From a virus, in the IMG/VR virus record IMGVR_UViG_3300009551_000054, positions 1 through 54,379 of that record: a stretch of 54,379 nucleotides of DNA. One strand, written 5' to 3'. The position numbers and the translations under genes were made by a program. Below the pieces are notes generated by a model that saw nothing but the letters and a program-made list of their open reading frames with translations, was not told where the DNA came from and made no database searches. The stretch's first letter is position 1, and each line of letters begins with the position of its first letter. Below are positions 24,620 through 33,715 of the stretch, one piece after another.

Positions 24620-25885
24620 ATGGCTGGTCTTGATACCTCGTTTTACACCCAGGCTCAGCCAAATGCGCTTCTCGGTACGGCATCTGAAGCTATCGGCGTC
24701 CGCAATGCGCAGCAGCAAAACCAGCTCTTGCAGACGGCTAACCAGCAGTCGCACATGGATCTGGTCAAAAACCAAGTGGGATATCTCACCAGCGGGTTTG
24801 GGGCTCTCCTGTCGAAGCCCGATCTTTCGGCGCAGGACTTCTTGTCATTCGGCCAGCGGGCTCTGCAGGAAGGCATTATCTCACCGCAGACCTACCAGGC
24901 TGAAGCGGCCAATGTGCAGGCGGCCGGCAATGACCCGGTGAAGCTCCGTGGGCTGGCCCAGCAGTATATCGCTCGAGCGAGCGACGCGGCGCAGCAGTTT
25001 TCCTTGGCGACGGGCTATTCCCCCGCGGCGGGTGCGGCTCCCGTTCAGTACACCGGACCGACCGGGGCTACTGTAACGACAACGCAGGCGAATTTTGCAG
25101 GCGCAAATGGCAGCAACCCGCTAATGGCGCAGCCTCCAGCGTCATCGCCCAACCCCTTGGCGCCGCAGCAGACCGGTTCTGGTGTCCCTGCGAAGCCCAG
25201 CACGCCTGTCCCGCTGGCACCGCAAAAATCGAATGCCGGCGCGGCCGGTGGTATTGCCGGACCCACTCCGCAGCAGCAGGCACAATTCACGGCGTCGGCG
25301 CAGCAACAGCAGGAAGACCTCACTTCGGACGCCAATTACACGTCCAACATTGTGCCTATCCAGAAGGTTATTTCTCTTCTGCCCAAAACGCCGCTGTTTG
25401 GTTCCGGGGCCGAGGTTCCGACGCAAGTAGCCAAGGTGCTCAACACCTTTGGCATTCCGATCGGCTCGGATCAGGCCAAGAACGCTTCTGAACTCGACAA
25501 ATACCTGACCCAGCTCACGCGCTCGTCGGGTGCGGCGCCGAACTCAGATGCGCAACTCGTCGCTGCCTATTCCGCCAATCCCAATATGACCACGGACAAG
25601 GCCGCAGCGACCGATGTTATCAAGACCATGATGGCGCTTTCCCGTATGCAGCACGCCAAGGTGGCCATTGCTCAGTCTCAGGGGGTTGCTCCTGAGCAGT
25701 ATTCGACGTTTGCCTCGCAGTGGGGCGCTGGCCAAGATCCTCGAGCCTATGGCTTCGACTTGATGGACCCAAACGCGAAAGCGGCCCTCAAGGCGGAATT
25801 GAAGGCCAATCCCGCAGAAGCGCAGAAGTTCATCAACTCGTACAACACTGCCCAGCAGGCCGGCATCTTCGGGCAGGCGCAATAA
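24620..25885 (+). CDS. Ejection protein, P22 gp20-like position
   Basis: 421 residues; ATG with GGAGG upstream. Glutamine- and alanine-rich N-terminal helices (NAQQQNQLLQTANQQSHMDL), a proline-rich linker, then a helical C-terminal half. Composition and order between two other ejection genes support the call; sequence identity to P22 gp20 is not evident. Confidence 0.78.
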   Translation: MAGLDTSFYTQAQPNALLGTASEAIGVRNAQQQNQLLQTANQQSHMDLVKNQVGYLTSGFGALLSKPDLSAQDFLSFGQRALQEGIISPQTYQAEAANVQAAGNDPVKLRGLAQQYIARASDAAQQFSLATGYSPAAGAAPVQYTGPTGATVTTTQANFAGANGSNPLMAQPPASSPNPLAPQQTGSGVPAKPSTPVPLAPQKSNAGAAGGIAGPTPQQQAQFTASAQQQQEDLTSDANYTSNIVPIQKVISLLPKTPLFGSGAEVPTQVAKVLNTFGIPIGSDQAKNASELDKYLTQLTRSSGAAPNSDAQLVAAYSANPNMTTDKAAATDVIKTMMALSRMQHAKVAIAQSQGVAPEQYSTFASQWGAGQDPRAYGFDLMDPNAKAALKAELKANPAEAQKFINSYNTAQQAGIFGQAQ

Positions 25886-25891
25886 TAGCCC

Positions 25892-28279
25892 ATGGCTGAC
25901 AACGGCGATGCAGTTTACCAAGGCTTGATCGCCCGCGGCTTTAGCGCGCCTCAAGCGGCGGTGCTTGCCGGAAATGCTCAGCAGGAATCGTCATTCAATC
26001 CGAACGCGGTAAACCCGACATCGGGCGCCTACGGCCTCATGCAGTGGCTAGGACCGCGCCGCACAGCGCTCAATAATTACGCCCAATCAACGGGACGTAG
26101 TGCGGCTGATCCGAACGCCCAACTCGACTTCATCGCAACCGAGATGAACGGACCGGAAGCGGGGAACGTCAAAGACTTCCTGACGGCGCCTGACGTGTCT
26201 TCAGCGAACGCGGCGCTGAAGCAGTATCTTCGCTACGGCGCCAATGAGGGCGGCAATCGCCTGCAATACTCGATGGCCTTTGCGAACGGCGGACAAGGAA
26301 ACAGCATGGCTAAATCGCCTGTCCCGCTGGCGCCGCCTGACACCTCGAAAGCTCTGGACGACATTTTTGGCGCCACATCTAGCGCAGCGAGTACGTCGTC
26401 GTCGCAGCCAGTAGACGCTGCGACGGGGCAATCTCTTAACGCGATATTCGGGCCCGACACAAACGCTTTCGGCACGACATCGAAGCCTGGGACGCCGCAA
26501 TTCGCGCAGGACGCGATCGCCTATGTGAAGGCGGGGAAACCAGCGCCTATTCCTGCGTCCGGGCCTCCTCCCGAAGCATCGCCACAGGGTGATGTTGTCC
26601 CCGGCTGGGCACGTGCGTTCAGCGAAAACGCCGTCAACTCGGTACCGATTGCTGGACCGGCTATCCACACGCTGAGAAACGACCTCATGGGGCCGTCGGG
26701 CGGCGCTCAGATGGATGCGCTTGGGCAGTCTGCCTTGGCTGCTAATCCGCTGGCGGCGGGGGCGGGAAGCGTCTTTGGCACGGTCGCCCCGTTCCTCGCG
26801 GTTGGGCCCGAAACGCTCGGCGCGAAAGTATTGGGAACCGCAACCGATTACGGTCTAGGGACTGTTGGGAACCTTGCAGCTCGCACAGCGGCTGATGGGC
26901 TCTCTGCCGGCGCAATTGCGGCAGGCGACACGCTGGCGCGCGGCGGGTCACTCGAAGACGCCAAGCACAACGCTCTGGTTGGCGGCATTGTTGGCGGCGC
27001 GGCAGCGCCAGTTGCTTCCGCGCTTGGTTCTGTCGGTGGCCTCATAGGGAAATCCGCTGTCGGTGCCGGCGCGGGCGCCGCACTCGGCGGCGGTGCAACG
27101 CTGGCCAATGGCGGCTCCCTGCAAGACGCAGGACAAAATGCGCTGATCGGCGCTGGCGCAGGTGCCGGAGTGGGTGCTGGAGCCAGTGTCGTCGGAACGC
27201 TCGCAAATCGTCTCATGCAAGGCGGCATCGCGCCGGACGCGGCGGCTTTGGCTGACAAGGCAATCAATCAATTCGGCATTCCCCTCGGTGCTGCGGACGT
27301 AAGCGGCAACCCAATGGTGAAAGTCGCCAAGTCGGTCGTGGACAAAATGCCGTTCAGCGGCGGCACGACCTCCAACGCAGCTCAGAACGCGGCGTTCACA
27401 CACGCCGTGGCGAACGAGATGGGCACGGACGCGACCGCGCTAACGCCGGATGTAATGTCGGCCACTCGCGACCGTATCGGGAAGGTCTTCGACGGCGTCG
27501 CGACCAGCGTCCCCAGCATCCCGGCCGACACGCAATTCCAGAACGACGTTTTGCAGGCAATGCAGGACGCCGAAGGCTCTCTTGGCGCCGACAAGATGAA
27601 GCCGTTCAACAACCAGGTCGACAACATCCTCAAGACCTTTGGTGGCGGCAATGCGATCACCGGCCAGCAGTTCCTTTCGCTGACCGACAAAAATTCGATC
27701 TTGAGCAAAGCAATCGCGAATGGCGGAGATCTAGGAAACGCCGCCTCAGGCCTGAAAGATGCGCTCTATGGCGCGATGGAACGGGCCGCCCCTCCCGATG
27801 TTATCCCGGCGCTGCAGCAAGCCCGTTATCAGTGGAAAGTAATGCGCTCGATCGAGGACAATGTTGCCAAATCTACAGATGGCGTCCTGAGTCCGCCAAC
27901 GCTCATGCAAGCGGTGGTCAAGAACTTCCCCAACATGGCCTATGACGGCGCTGGAAACATGGGCGACTTGGCACGTATCGGCCAACGATTCCTCAAGTCG
28001 CCCGGCAGCTCGCAGACCTCGGAACGGGGCGTCATCAACAACCTGCTCACCGGCGGCGGCTTGGCTGGACTCGTGACAGCGCCGCACATCGCTATTCCGG
28101 CACTCGCTGGCACGCTTGGAGCTTCTACGGCGGCTGGTGCTGCAATGCGCAGTCGTTGGCTGGCAAACAGCCTTATCCGGCCCCAGACTTATGATCCGAC
28201 GATGAACATCTTCACGCGGGCCGCGGTGCCTGCCGTCACGCCGCCAGTTCAGAACGCGTTGCTGGGGCCTGCTCAGTAG
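25892..28279 (+). CDS. Ejection protein with N-terminal tail lysozyme, P22 gp16-like position
   Basis: 795 residues. The first 130 match a phage tail lysozyme / transglycosylase domain: IARGFSAPQAAVLAGNAQQE with the catalytic Glu in QQESSFNPNAVN, then GAYGLMQWLGPRR. The remainder is a long Ala/Gly-rich region with hydrophobic stretches (GGIVGGAAAPVASALGSVGG) and a helical C-terminus. It probably enters the periplasm, opens the wall locally and helps DNA cross, as gp16 does. Its stop overlaps a convergent minus-strand gene by seven bases. Confidence 0.88.
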   Translation: MADNGDAVYQGLIARGFSAPQAAVLAGNAQQESSFNPNAVNPTSGAYGLMQWLGPRRTALNNYAQSTGRSAADPNAQLDFIATEMNGPEAGNVKDFLTAPDVSSANAALKQYLRYGANEGGNRLQYSMAFANGGQGNSMAKSPVPLAPPDTSKALDDIFGATSSAASTSSSQPVDAATGQSLNAIFGPDTNAFGTTSKPGTPQFAQDAIAYVKAGKPAPIPASGPPPEASPQGDVVPGWARAFSENAVNSVPIAGPAIHTLRNDLMGPSGGAQMDALGQSALAANPLAAGAGSVFGTVAPFLAVGPETLGAKVLGTATDYGLGTVGNLAARTAADGLSAGAIAAGDTLARGGSLEDAKHNALVGGIVGGAAAPVASALGSVGGLIGKSAVGAGAGAALGGGATLANGGSLQDAGQNALIGAGAGAGVGAGASVVGTLANRLMQGGIAPDAAALADKAINQFGIPLGAADVSGNPMVKVAKSVVDKMPFSGGTTSNAAQNAAFTHAVANEMGTDATALTPDVMSATRDRIGKVFDGVATSVPSIPADTQFQNDVLQAMQDAEGSLGADKMKPFNNQVDNILKTFGGGNAITGQQFLSLTDKNSILSKAIANGGDLGNAASGLKDALYGAMERAAPPDVIPALQQARYQWKVMRSIEDNVAKSTDGVLSPPTLMQAVVKNFPNMAYDGAGNMGDLARIGQRFLKSPGSSQTSERGVINNLLTGGGLAGLVTAPHIAIPALAGTLGASTAAGAAMRSRWLANSLIRPQTYDPTMNIFTRAAVPAVTPPVQNALLGPAQ

Positions 28280-28551
28280 ATGTTTTTGAGCCAGTTCGCA
28301 GCTGTGATGCCACCAAAGAACGCGAACAGGCCAGTCTCGGCGAAAAGCATGTCTCGCGTTCCGGTGTCGCGCGTAAAGAAGATGAACGCCAGCAGCCCGA
28401 TTGCCACAAACGTCATGTTGCGCATGAACTTAGGCGAGTAGTCGCGGACCATCTTCCCGGACCGCTTGTCGAAGCGGCTGTACTCGTGTGGGCCTAGGTC
28501 GATCGGATCGGGCATTCCCGCAAAATAGGTATCTACCCATCCTTTGTCCAT
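28273..28551 (-). CDS. Two-span membrane protein on the opposite strand, 92 aa
   Basis: The N-terminal half is soluble (PDPIDLGPHEYSRFDKRSGK) and is followed by two hydrophobic helices (FVAIGLLAFIFF and LFAFFGGITAANWL). It lies alone on the minus strand between the ejection and tailspike genes. Its ATG at 28551 abuts a plus-strand terminator. It has the look of an independently expressed accessory gene, for example one active in the lysogen. No promoter is clear. Confidence 0.7.
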   Translation of the reverse strand: MDKGWVDTYFAGMPDPIDLGPHEYSRFDKRSGKMVRDYSPKFMRNMTFVAIGLLAFIFFTRDTGTRDMLFAETGLFAFFGGITAANWLKNIY

Positions 28552-28552
28552 T

Positions 28553-28582
28553 GGCTCGCTGAGAAGCGGGCCTTTTTCTTTT
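28553..28582 (+). terminator. Intrinsic terminator after the ejection genes
   Basis: GGCTCGC (28553-28559) pairs with GCGGGCC (28566-28572), one T-G pair, loop TGAGAA, followed by TTTTTCTTTT. Strong for plus-strand transcripts. Tailspike expression would then need read-through or its own start. Confidence 0.85.
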
Positions 28583-28596
28583 CGTGAGGGCCGCTA

Positions 28597-30213
28597 ATGG
28601 CGACTTTGCTTCCTCTTCCCGAACAGCAGTGGACCGATGCAAACGGCAATCCATTGGCCGCCGGCACGGTCCAGACGCTGATCCCAGGAACGTTTGTCGC
28701 GAAACAGACGTGGCAGGATTCCGGAAGCACGATCCTCAATTCCAACCCGATCACGCTCGACGCGGCTGGCCGCGCCATCATCTACGGCAGCGGCTCTTAT
28801 CGCCTGATCGTTAAGGATTCGGCCAGCAACCTCATCTACGACCAGTTGACGGCTGACACGGCGGTCGGTGGCCTCTCGTGGGGTGGCACATCAACTGGAA
28901 CCGCCAACGCTCAGGTTATCGCGGCTTCGAGCTTTTCGCAGCAGGACGGCCAGCAGATTTCTTTCCTCGTCGGGGCTGGGCTGACCAACACGGGTGGCAC
29001 CACGATTGCGCCAGGCGGCGGCTCTGGCATCGCCATCCTCAAAGATACCATAAACGGCCCGACGGCGCTGACTGGCGGCGAGCTCGTCGCGGGCAACGCG
29101 GTAACGTTGATCTACGATCAGGTCCGCGGCGCTTTCCATCTGGTGGACAATCCCCAAGTCATCAACTTCGGGGGCCCGCTGACCACGATTGCGAGCGCCA
29201 CGACCACGGACCTCGGCAGCGTCACATCGCACAACATCAATGTAACAGGCACAACGACGATCACGAGCTTCGGATCGTCAGCCTCGACCAATAATCCGCT
29301 CTATCAGGTGGTCTTCGCCGGCTCGTTGTTTCTGACCTACAACGCCACGTCGATGATCCTGCAGGGTGGCGCGAATATCCTTACCGCCGCAAGCGACACG
29401 GCCGTGATGCTGTATCTCGGCTCCGGCAACTGGCAGATGCTGAGCTATACTCGTGGGAATATAGCTCCGAATGCCAGTGCGGGGATTTCGGGCGGCTTCC
29501 GGAACATGGTTGTCACTGCAACAGGAGCCACTACTGCCACTGTAACAGCCGATGGCATGACGCTCTACAATGTGGCCGGCAATGCGGTCTATCTGTCCGC
29601 CGTAAGCCAGACGAACACGAACAGCGGCACGGGCGCGGGTGGCCTTGATACCGGCACGATCGCGACATCGACCTGGTACTATATCTGGGTGATCTACAAC
29701 CCCACGACGACCGCCGTTTCGTCTATCGTTTCGCTCTCGTCCTCTGCTCCGACAATGCCGAGTGGCTATACCCATAGATTGAGGGTAGGAGCCCTTCGTA
29801 ATGCAGCCAGCGGCGGCTATTGGCGGACTCTGCAAAGCGGGCGCCGGGCGACAATCACCCTCGGCACGAATCCGACGGTTGTTCCCATCATTGCGTCGGG
29901 CAGTGTAGGCAATGTGTCAACGCCTACGTGGGTAGCGCAATCACTTGTCAACTTCGCGCCCTCGACGGCAGCGTCGGTCTTGGTGATCGCCTCTAAGGGC
30001 GGTGGAAGCACGGCTATCGTGGCTCCCAGCAATTCCTACGGAGCGCTGGGTTCTGTCACAAATCCTCCCCCCATCGGCTTAAGCGACAACGGCGCTGGGG
30101 TCTTCGCGCAGAACATCTCAGCGTGGATCGCCCTAGAAAGCTCAAACGTCTATTTTGCTGCGGGGGGCGGGACTAGCTCACTTGGCATAACTGGCTGGGA
30201 AGACAATCTATAG
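28597..30213 (+). CDS. Tailspike / tail fibre with head-binding domain
   Basis: 538 residues. The N-terminal 90 (QQWTDANGNPLAAGTVQTLI, LDAAGRAIIYGSGSYRLIV) match the capsid-attachment domain seen in tailspikes of short-tailed phages. The rest is Gly/Thr/Ser-rich beta sequence with strands such as SLFLTYNATSMILQGG. No catalytic motif for polysaccharide cleavage is evident, so receptor binding is more certain than enzyme activity. Follows a terminator at 28553. Confidence 0.85.
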   Translation: MATLLPLPEQQWTDANGNPLAAGTVQTLIPGTFVAKQTWQDSGSTILNSNPITLDAAGRAIIYGSGSYRLIVKDSASNLIYDQLTADTAVGGLSWGGTSTGTANAQVIAASSFSQQDGQQISFLVGAGLTNTGGTTIAPGGGSGIAILKDTINGPTALTGGELVAGNAVTLIYDQVRGAFHLVDNPQVINFGGPLTTIASATTTDLGSVTSHNINVTGTTTITSFGSSASTNNPLYQVVFAGSLFLTYNATSMILQGGANILTAASDTAVMLYLGSGNWQMLSYTRGNIAPNASAGISGGFRNMVVTATGATTATVTADGMTLYNVAGNAVYLSAVSQTNTNSGTGAGGLDTGTIATSTWYYIWVIYNPTTTAVSSIVSLSSSAPTMPSGYTHRLRVGALRNAASGGYWRTLQSGRRATITLGTNPTVVPIIASGSVGNVSTPTWVAQSLVNFAPSTAASVLVIASKGGGSTAIVAPSNSYGALGSVTNPPPIGLSDNGAGVFAQNISAWIALESSNVYFAAGGGTSSLGITGWEDNL

Positions 30214-30216
30214 GTC

Positions 30217-30245
30217 TTGACGCGTGTACCCAAAGCGCCTTGAAT
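30217..30245 (+). promoter_or_regulatory. Candidate promoter of the FkbM gene
   Basis: TTGACG (30217-30222), 17-base spacer, TTGAAT (30240-30245). The predicted start (about 30252) coincides with the ATG at 30253, and no ribosome site precedes that ATG, so the message could be leaderless. It would let the gene be expressed separately from the late operon. Confidence 0.4.
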
Positions 30246-30252
30246 CTACCGC

Positions 30253-31050
30253 ATGCTCGATGCAGCAGCCTATAGTAGCCAGTTTGGTCAGGATCGTCTC
30301 CTCGATACCATGCTGTTCGAAGGCATGCGCGACGGCGTCTTTTTGGACGTTGGCGCGAACGACGGCATTAAATTCAGCAATACGCTGTTCTTTGAGAGAA
30401 CTCGCGGGTGGTCTGGCCTTTGCATAGAGGCCGATCCGGCCAGTTTTGACGCTCTGGCAAAGAACGGACGGACTGCTGAATGCCTGAATATCGGGGTCGG
30501 CGTCGCTGATGCCACACTCCCGTTCCTTCAGGTGGACGGCTACCACCAGATGCTCAGTGGCCTTCTGGCGACCGCAGATATGAAGGCGGTAGACAAAGCC
30601 ATTCGCAGGAACGGCGGCACAAAGCGGATCATTGATGTGCCAGTGCGGCGCCTGGGAGACGTACTCGCTGAGCGGTCGATCAGAGAGGTTCACTACCTCA
30701 GTCTAGATATCGAAGGCGGTGAGGCGAACGTACTCCGAGGCGTCGATTTCTCTCGCGTGATGCTTCATGTCGCAACAATCGAATGCAGCTCACCAAAAAA
30801 CCTAGCAGCGGCGCGCTCGCTTACGGCCGACGCCTTCGAGGCCGTCGGCATGATCGAAGGTGATCTGTTGGTGGTGAACCGCCGAAGCGGCGTCAGTCAG
30901 AAAGTTGGCCTCTTAGCCAAACATCTTGCTGACGAACATCTGCGCCGTGTCGAGGCAATTGAGACCGACCGCGAGCAGCGGAATAAGGGCCTTCGCGGCC
31001 TTATCGTTCGCCCGCTAATGCACCTAGGACGACAAGCCTCTCGCTGGTAG
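30253..31050 (+). CDS. FkbM-family methyltransferase
   Basis: 265 residues. It starts SSQFGQDRLLDTMLFEG, then the SAM-binding motif FLDVGANDG (about 30-38), CIEADP (about 57-62) and LSLDIEGGEANVLRG, the usual order of the FkbM family. Members methylate sugar hydroxyls on polysaccharides and other small substrates. Lying just after the tailspike, it could modify host surface glycans to block superinfection or alter the receptor; this is inference. The C-terminal 40 residues are basic. Confidence 0.88.
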   Translation: MLDAAAYSSQFGQDRLLDTMLFEGMRDGVFLDVGANDGIKFSNTLFFERTRGWSGLCIEADPASFDALAKNGRTAECLNIGVGVADATLPFLQVDGYHQMLSGLLATADMKAVDKAIRRNGGTKRIIDVPVRRLGDVLAERSIREVHYLSLDIEGGEANVLRGVDFSRVMLHVATIECSSPKNLAAARSLTADAFEAVGMIEGDLLVVNRRSGVSQKVGLLAKHLADEHLRRVEAIETDREQRNKGLRGLIVRPLMHLGRQASRW

Positions 31051-31112
31051 TCCGTAAGTAGGTCGTCCTTTTCAGGGGCGCCCCTTTCCCTACACAATCG
31101 TCCGGAGTTCCC

Positions 31113-31676
31113 ATGCAGCAGCTTTCGTTGCCGTCGCTAAAGCACGTCGCGAGCCCAAACTTTTCCAGCCGCAACGGCCGAGCAATCGACCTCATCGTTT
31201 GCCATGACTGCGAAGGGAGCTATGCGGGCTCTATCTCGTGGTTCTCACAAAAAGCCTCTCAGGTGAGCGCTCACATCGTGCTCCGCGAGGATGGTGGCGA
31301 GGCGACGCAGATGGTGGATTTTGCCGACAAGGCATGGCACGCCATGGCCTTCAATTCCCGCTCCATCGGTATAGAGATGGCCGGCTATGCCGCGAAGGGT
31401 TTTGGAGCATCTGAGTGGCAAGAAGCGGCTGATATCGTCGCCTATCTACTTCACAAGTTCCAGATCCCTTGCGTCTGGTCGCAGCGTGGCGCTGTACCGG
31501 GATTTTGCTCGCATTTCGACCTTGGACAGGCTGGGGGCGGCCACAAAGACCCGACGACTGATCCGGTCGTCTGGTCACACTTCGCGGGGCTCGTGAAGAC
31601 CTCTTACCTGCTTACGCCGCCCGCGTCGTGGACGCCTGCGCCGTTCGTGCCGACGCCAACCGTTCGCAAAGACTAA
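31113..31676 (+). CDS. Endolysin, N-acetylmuramoyl-L-alanine amidase
   Basis: 187 residues of the Amidase_2 / peptidoglycan-recognition fold. Likely zinc ligands are His31 (IVCHDCEG), His134 (CSHFDLG) and Asp146 (GGHKDP), with HAMAFNSRSIGIEMAGYA the conserved core strand. It cuts the bond between N-acetylmuramic acid and L-alanine at the end of infection. No signal peptide, so a holin is needed; candidates follow at 32367 and 32817. Confidence 0.9.
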   Translation: MQQLSLPSLKHVASPNFSSRNGRAIDLIVCHDCEGSYAGSISWFSQKASQVSAHIVLREDGGEATQMVDFADKAWHAMAFNSRSIGIEMAGYAAKGFGASEWQEAADIVAYLLHKFQIPCVWSQRGAVPGFCSHFDLGQAGGGHKDPTTDPVVWSHFAGLVKTSYLLTPPASWTPAPFVPTPTVRKD

Positions 31677-31691
31677 CTCCAAGGAGAAATC

Positions 31692-32114
31692 ATGAAACTG
31701 CTCAAGCCCCTCGCGGGGATCGCCTTGCTATGCCTGCCGCTTGCCGGCTGTTCGAGCCTCGGCACGGCAATTAGCGCCATCGGCACTGCCGAGACAGCCG
31801 TCAGCTTCGCTCAGAAAACATGGTCGAAGGCTGGTGTAACGCTGTTCAGCGTCGAGGCGACCTACGGCATTATCCAGACTGCCACAGTCAATTTTGAGAA
31901 GGCCGAGTGCCCGACCGCATCAGCGCATAGCTGGTGCCAAACGCTGCATGACCAAGCCGCGAAGGCCGACGGCGTCGTGCGCCAGAAGTTCGCCGATGGC
32001 GAGACCTTCATCAAAAGCAATCCAACCCTTTCGCCGTCTGCTGCAATCGCTGCTGCTGAGGGCGCGGTTAATGCCGCCGCCGCCGTGGCCGATTCCTTCG
32101 GAGTGAAACTATGA
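31692..32114 (+). CDS. Lipoprotein of the lysis region
   Basis: 140 residues with a clear lipoprotein signal, hydrophobic span ending LPLAGCSSL (lipobox LAGC, Cys at about 20). The mature part is helical and alanine-rich with two further cysteines (ECPTASAHSWC). ATG with AAGGAG upstream. In a lysis cassette it could be an outer-membrane spanin subunit, but it is larger than usual o-spanins, so this is only a guess. Confidence 0.8.
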   Translation: MKLLKPLAGIALLCLPLAGCSSLGTAISAIGTAETAVSFAQKTWSKAGVTLFSVEATYGIIQTATVNFEKAECPTASAHSWCQTLHDQAAKADGVVRQKFADGETFIKSNPTLSPSAAIAAAEGAVNAAAAVADSFGVKL

Positions 32115-32356
32115 CCGACATTGTCCAGAACATCGAGGCTGGGGCGCAGACTATTGGCACCGACCTCCAAGCCTTTCTCACCGCTGCCGGCAACCTGATC
32201 GCCGCTGGGGTTTCAACCATCGCCACGGCCCAGAAGCTCGTCGCCCTGACGGCTAGCGTCATCGAGAAGGGCAATCCTGAGCAGGCCGATTGGGACGCGC
32301 TGCACGTCATCCTCGACGCCAACACGGCGGCGCTGAACACGCCGCTCGCACCATAA
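32111..32356 (+). CDS. Small helical protein, 81 aa
   Basis: ATGA overlap with the lipoprotein gene. Amphipathic and moderately hydrophobic (LTAAGNLIAAGVSTIATAQK), without a clear membrane span. Lies within the lysis cassette; role unknown. Confidence 0.7.
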   Translation: MTDIVQNIEAGAQTIGTDLQAFLTAAGNLIAAGVSTIATAQKLVALTASVIEKGNPEQADWDALHVILDANTAALNTPLAP

Positions 32357-32366
32357 GGAGCACGCT

Positions 32367-32693
32367 ATGACTTTCCCAAATTTTCAGCTTCCGAACCAGA
32401 AAGAGTGGGGCGCTGGCATTGGCGGCATCCTCGCTTTCCTCGCGATTGCCGCGCTTCAGTATTTCCACATCAGCTTCGGGTCGCAGGGGGACGCCAGTAT
32501 CGACGGCGCGTTGCTCGTGTTCTTCCCGTGGCTCGTGGCGAAACTTACCCCTGCGTCGGACCAAGACACGCTCAAGAGCGTCAACGACACGATCGCTCAA
32601 GCCGGAACGATCCTCGGCAAGCTTACGCCGGCCAGTGACAGCACGGCGCCCGTCACCCCGGCCGCTGCAAGTCTCGCGGCGAAAGCGAGTTGA
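32367..32693 (+). CDS. Holin-like membrane protein, 108 aa
   Basis: Two hydrophobic segments, GAGIGGILAFLAIAALQYF and DGALLVFFPWLVAKL, followed by a polar Pro/Ala/Thr-rich tail. Size, two spans and place after the endolysin fit a holin; no family match is claimed. Confidence 0.65.
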   Translation: MTFPNFQLPNQKEWGAGIGGILAFLAIAALQYFHISFGSQGDASIDGALLVFFPWLVAKLTPASDQDTLKSVNDTIAQAGTILGKLTPASDSTAPVTPAAASLAAKAS

Positions 32694-32816
32694 TCAAGCG
32701 GCTCCCCAACGGCGATTGCGTCACCGCCGGAGAGCCTTCCACCATCTATGACCAAAAGGACTTGGCCACACATGACGGCGATCCCAACCTGCCTTCAACC
32801 TGTTGCGGAGGCGTAA

Positions 32817-33227
32817 ATGAGCACAATACGAAACGCCGCAGACAGTACGTTTGTCGTCGTCACAGCCAGAGCGGCTATGTTCGTCACGCCGTTCCTGTTC
32901 GGGGCCGCAGTCTATTTCGGTGGCCAATGGCTCGATGGTAGGTTCGACAAGATCAGCGATGCCGCAGCCGCCGCGTCGCTTGCCGCATCTGACGCAGCCA
33001 ATACCGCTGACTCTGCCAAAGACAAGGCTGCGACCGTCGCCAGCGATGTTGCGGTGATCAAGGCGACACAGGCCGATAACGCCGCGACACAGGCTCATAT
33101 TGCCCGTCAGGTGGACAAGCTCACCGACGTAGCGACCACGACCTCGATCCAGGTATCGGCGATTAGCGCCACGCTCGACTCGATGCGCAGTACGGGGCCG
33201 ATAGGCTCGTTGGACCACGTTCGCTGA
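32817..33227 (+). CDS. Membrane-anchored coiled-coil protein, holin or i-spanin-like
   Basis: 136 residues. One hydrophobic segment near the N-terminus (AAMFVTPFLFGAAVYFGGQW), then a long alanine-rich coiled coil (DAAAAASLAASDAANTADSA). This layout fits an inner-membrane spanin subunit that could pair with the lipoprotein at 31692, or a holin partner. It ends one base before a convergent gene. The 123 bases before it hold only a weak frame (see rejected items). Confidence 0.65.
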   Translation: MSTIRNAADSTFVVVTARAAMFVTPFLFGAAVYFGGQWLDGRFDKISDAAAAASLAASDAANTADSAKDKAATVASDVAVIKATQADNAATQAHIARQVDKLTDVATTTSIQVSAISATLDSMRSTGPIGSLDHVR

Positions 33228-33228
33228 T

Positions 33229-33648
33229 CTAGCCGTGATGCTCCGGCTCGCCCGTTTGCTGGACGGCCACAACGCCGTGGAATAGTCGCCAGAGCGGCGT
33301 TGCGACCATCAGCCATCCGATGATGGCGAAAAGGGCACCAATCCCCCACGTCAGCCAAAATTGCAGTGTCGACGGATCGACAAAGCGAGCCTGAGCGGCC
33401 GAGACGGCACAAATGCCGAAGATAATCGCAAGCAGTACAACCGTCGTCCGACTGAACATCCAGAGCGGCAGCGGCAAAAGCAGCATCAGAAATGCGAACC
33501 AGACACAGGCGAAGACGGCCACTGGTATCTGATGCAACGGGAATAGCCCGGTCATAGTGAAGACCAAGCCAACGTTCGGCCAGAACGTGACGAGGCCGAA
33601 GATGATGGCGATCACAAAGCGGGCGAGCGCCCAGCGAAATCCGCGCAT
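33229..33648 (-). CDS. Multi-span membrane protein, possible conversion gene
   Basis: 139 residues from the ATG at 33648, chosen because AGGAGG precedes it by five bases; a longer frame to 33723 lacks this. About four hydrophobic helices (FVIAIIFGLVTFWPNVGLVF, VFACVWFAFLMLLLPLPLWM, VVLLAIIFGICAVSAAQ, GIGALFAIIGWLMVAT). It is downstream of the secreted-protein gene on the same strand and opposite to the lysis genes. No transporter family recognised. Confidence 0.75.
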   Translation of the reverse strand: MRGFRWALARFVIAIIFGLVTFWPNVGLVFTMTGLFPLHQIPVAVFACVWFAFLMLLLPLPLWMFSRTTVVLLAIIFGICAVSAAQARFVDPSTLQFWLTWGIGALFAIIGWLMVATPLWRLFHGVVAVQQTGEPEHHG

Positions 33649-33669
33649 GTTGCCTCCTCGATAGTAGAC

Positions 33670-33695
33670 GCGGGAGTAGCCGTGACCACTCCCGC
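33670..33695 (-). other. Hairpin between the two minus-strand accessory genes
   Basis: GCGGGAGT (33670-33677) and ACTCCCGC (33688-33695) pair perfectly around a ten-base loop. No T-run on the minus strand, so attenuation or mRNA processing is more likely than full termination. Confidence 0.55.
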
Positions 33696-33715
33696 CGCCG
33701 TTGATGTGATGATGA

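Noticed and set aside
28597-30213. Diversity-generating retroelement target in the tailspike
   Set aside because: No reverse transcriptase and no template/variable repeat pair is visible in the window.
32690-32941. 83-aa plus frame between the holin-like and coiled-coil genes
   Set aside because: TTG start is possible, but the frame overlaps the next gene by 125 bases and its second half has shadow composition. A smaller frame at 32748-32816 is too short to support.
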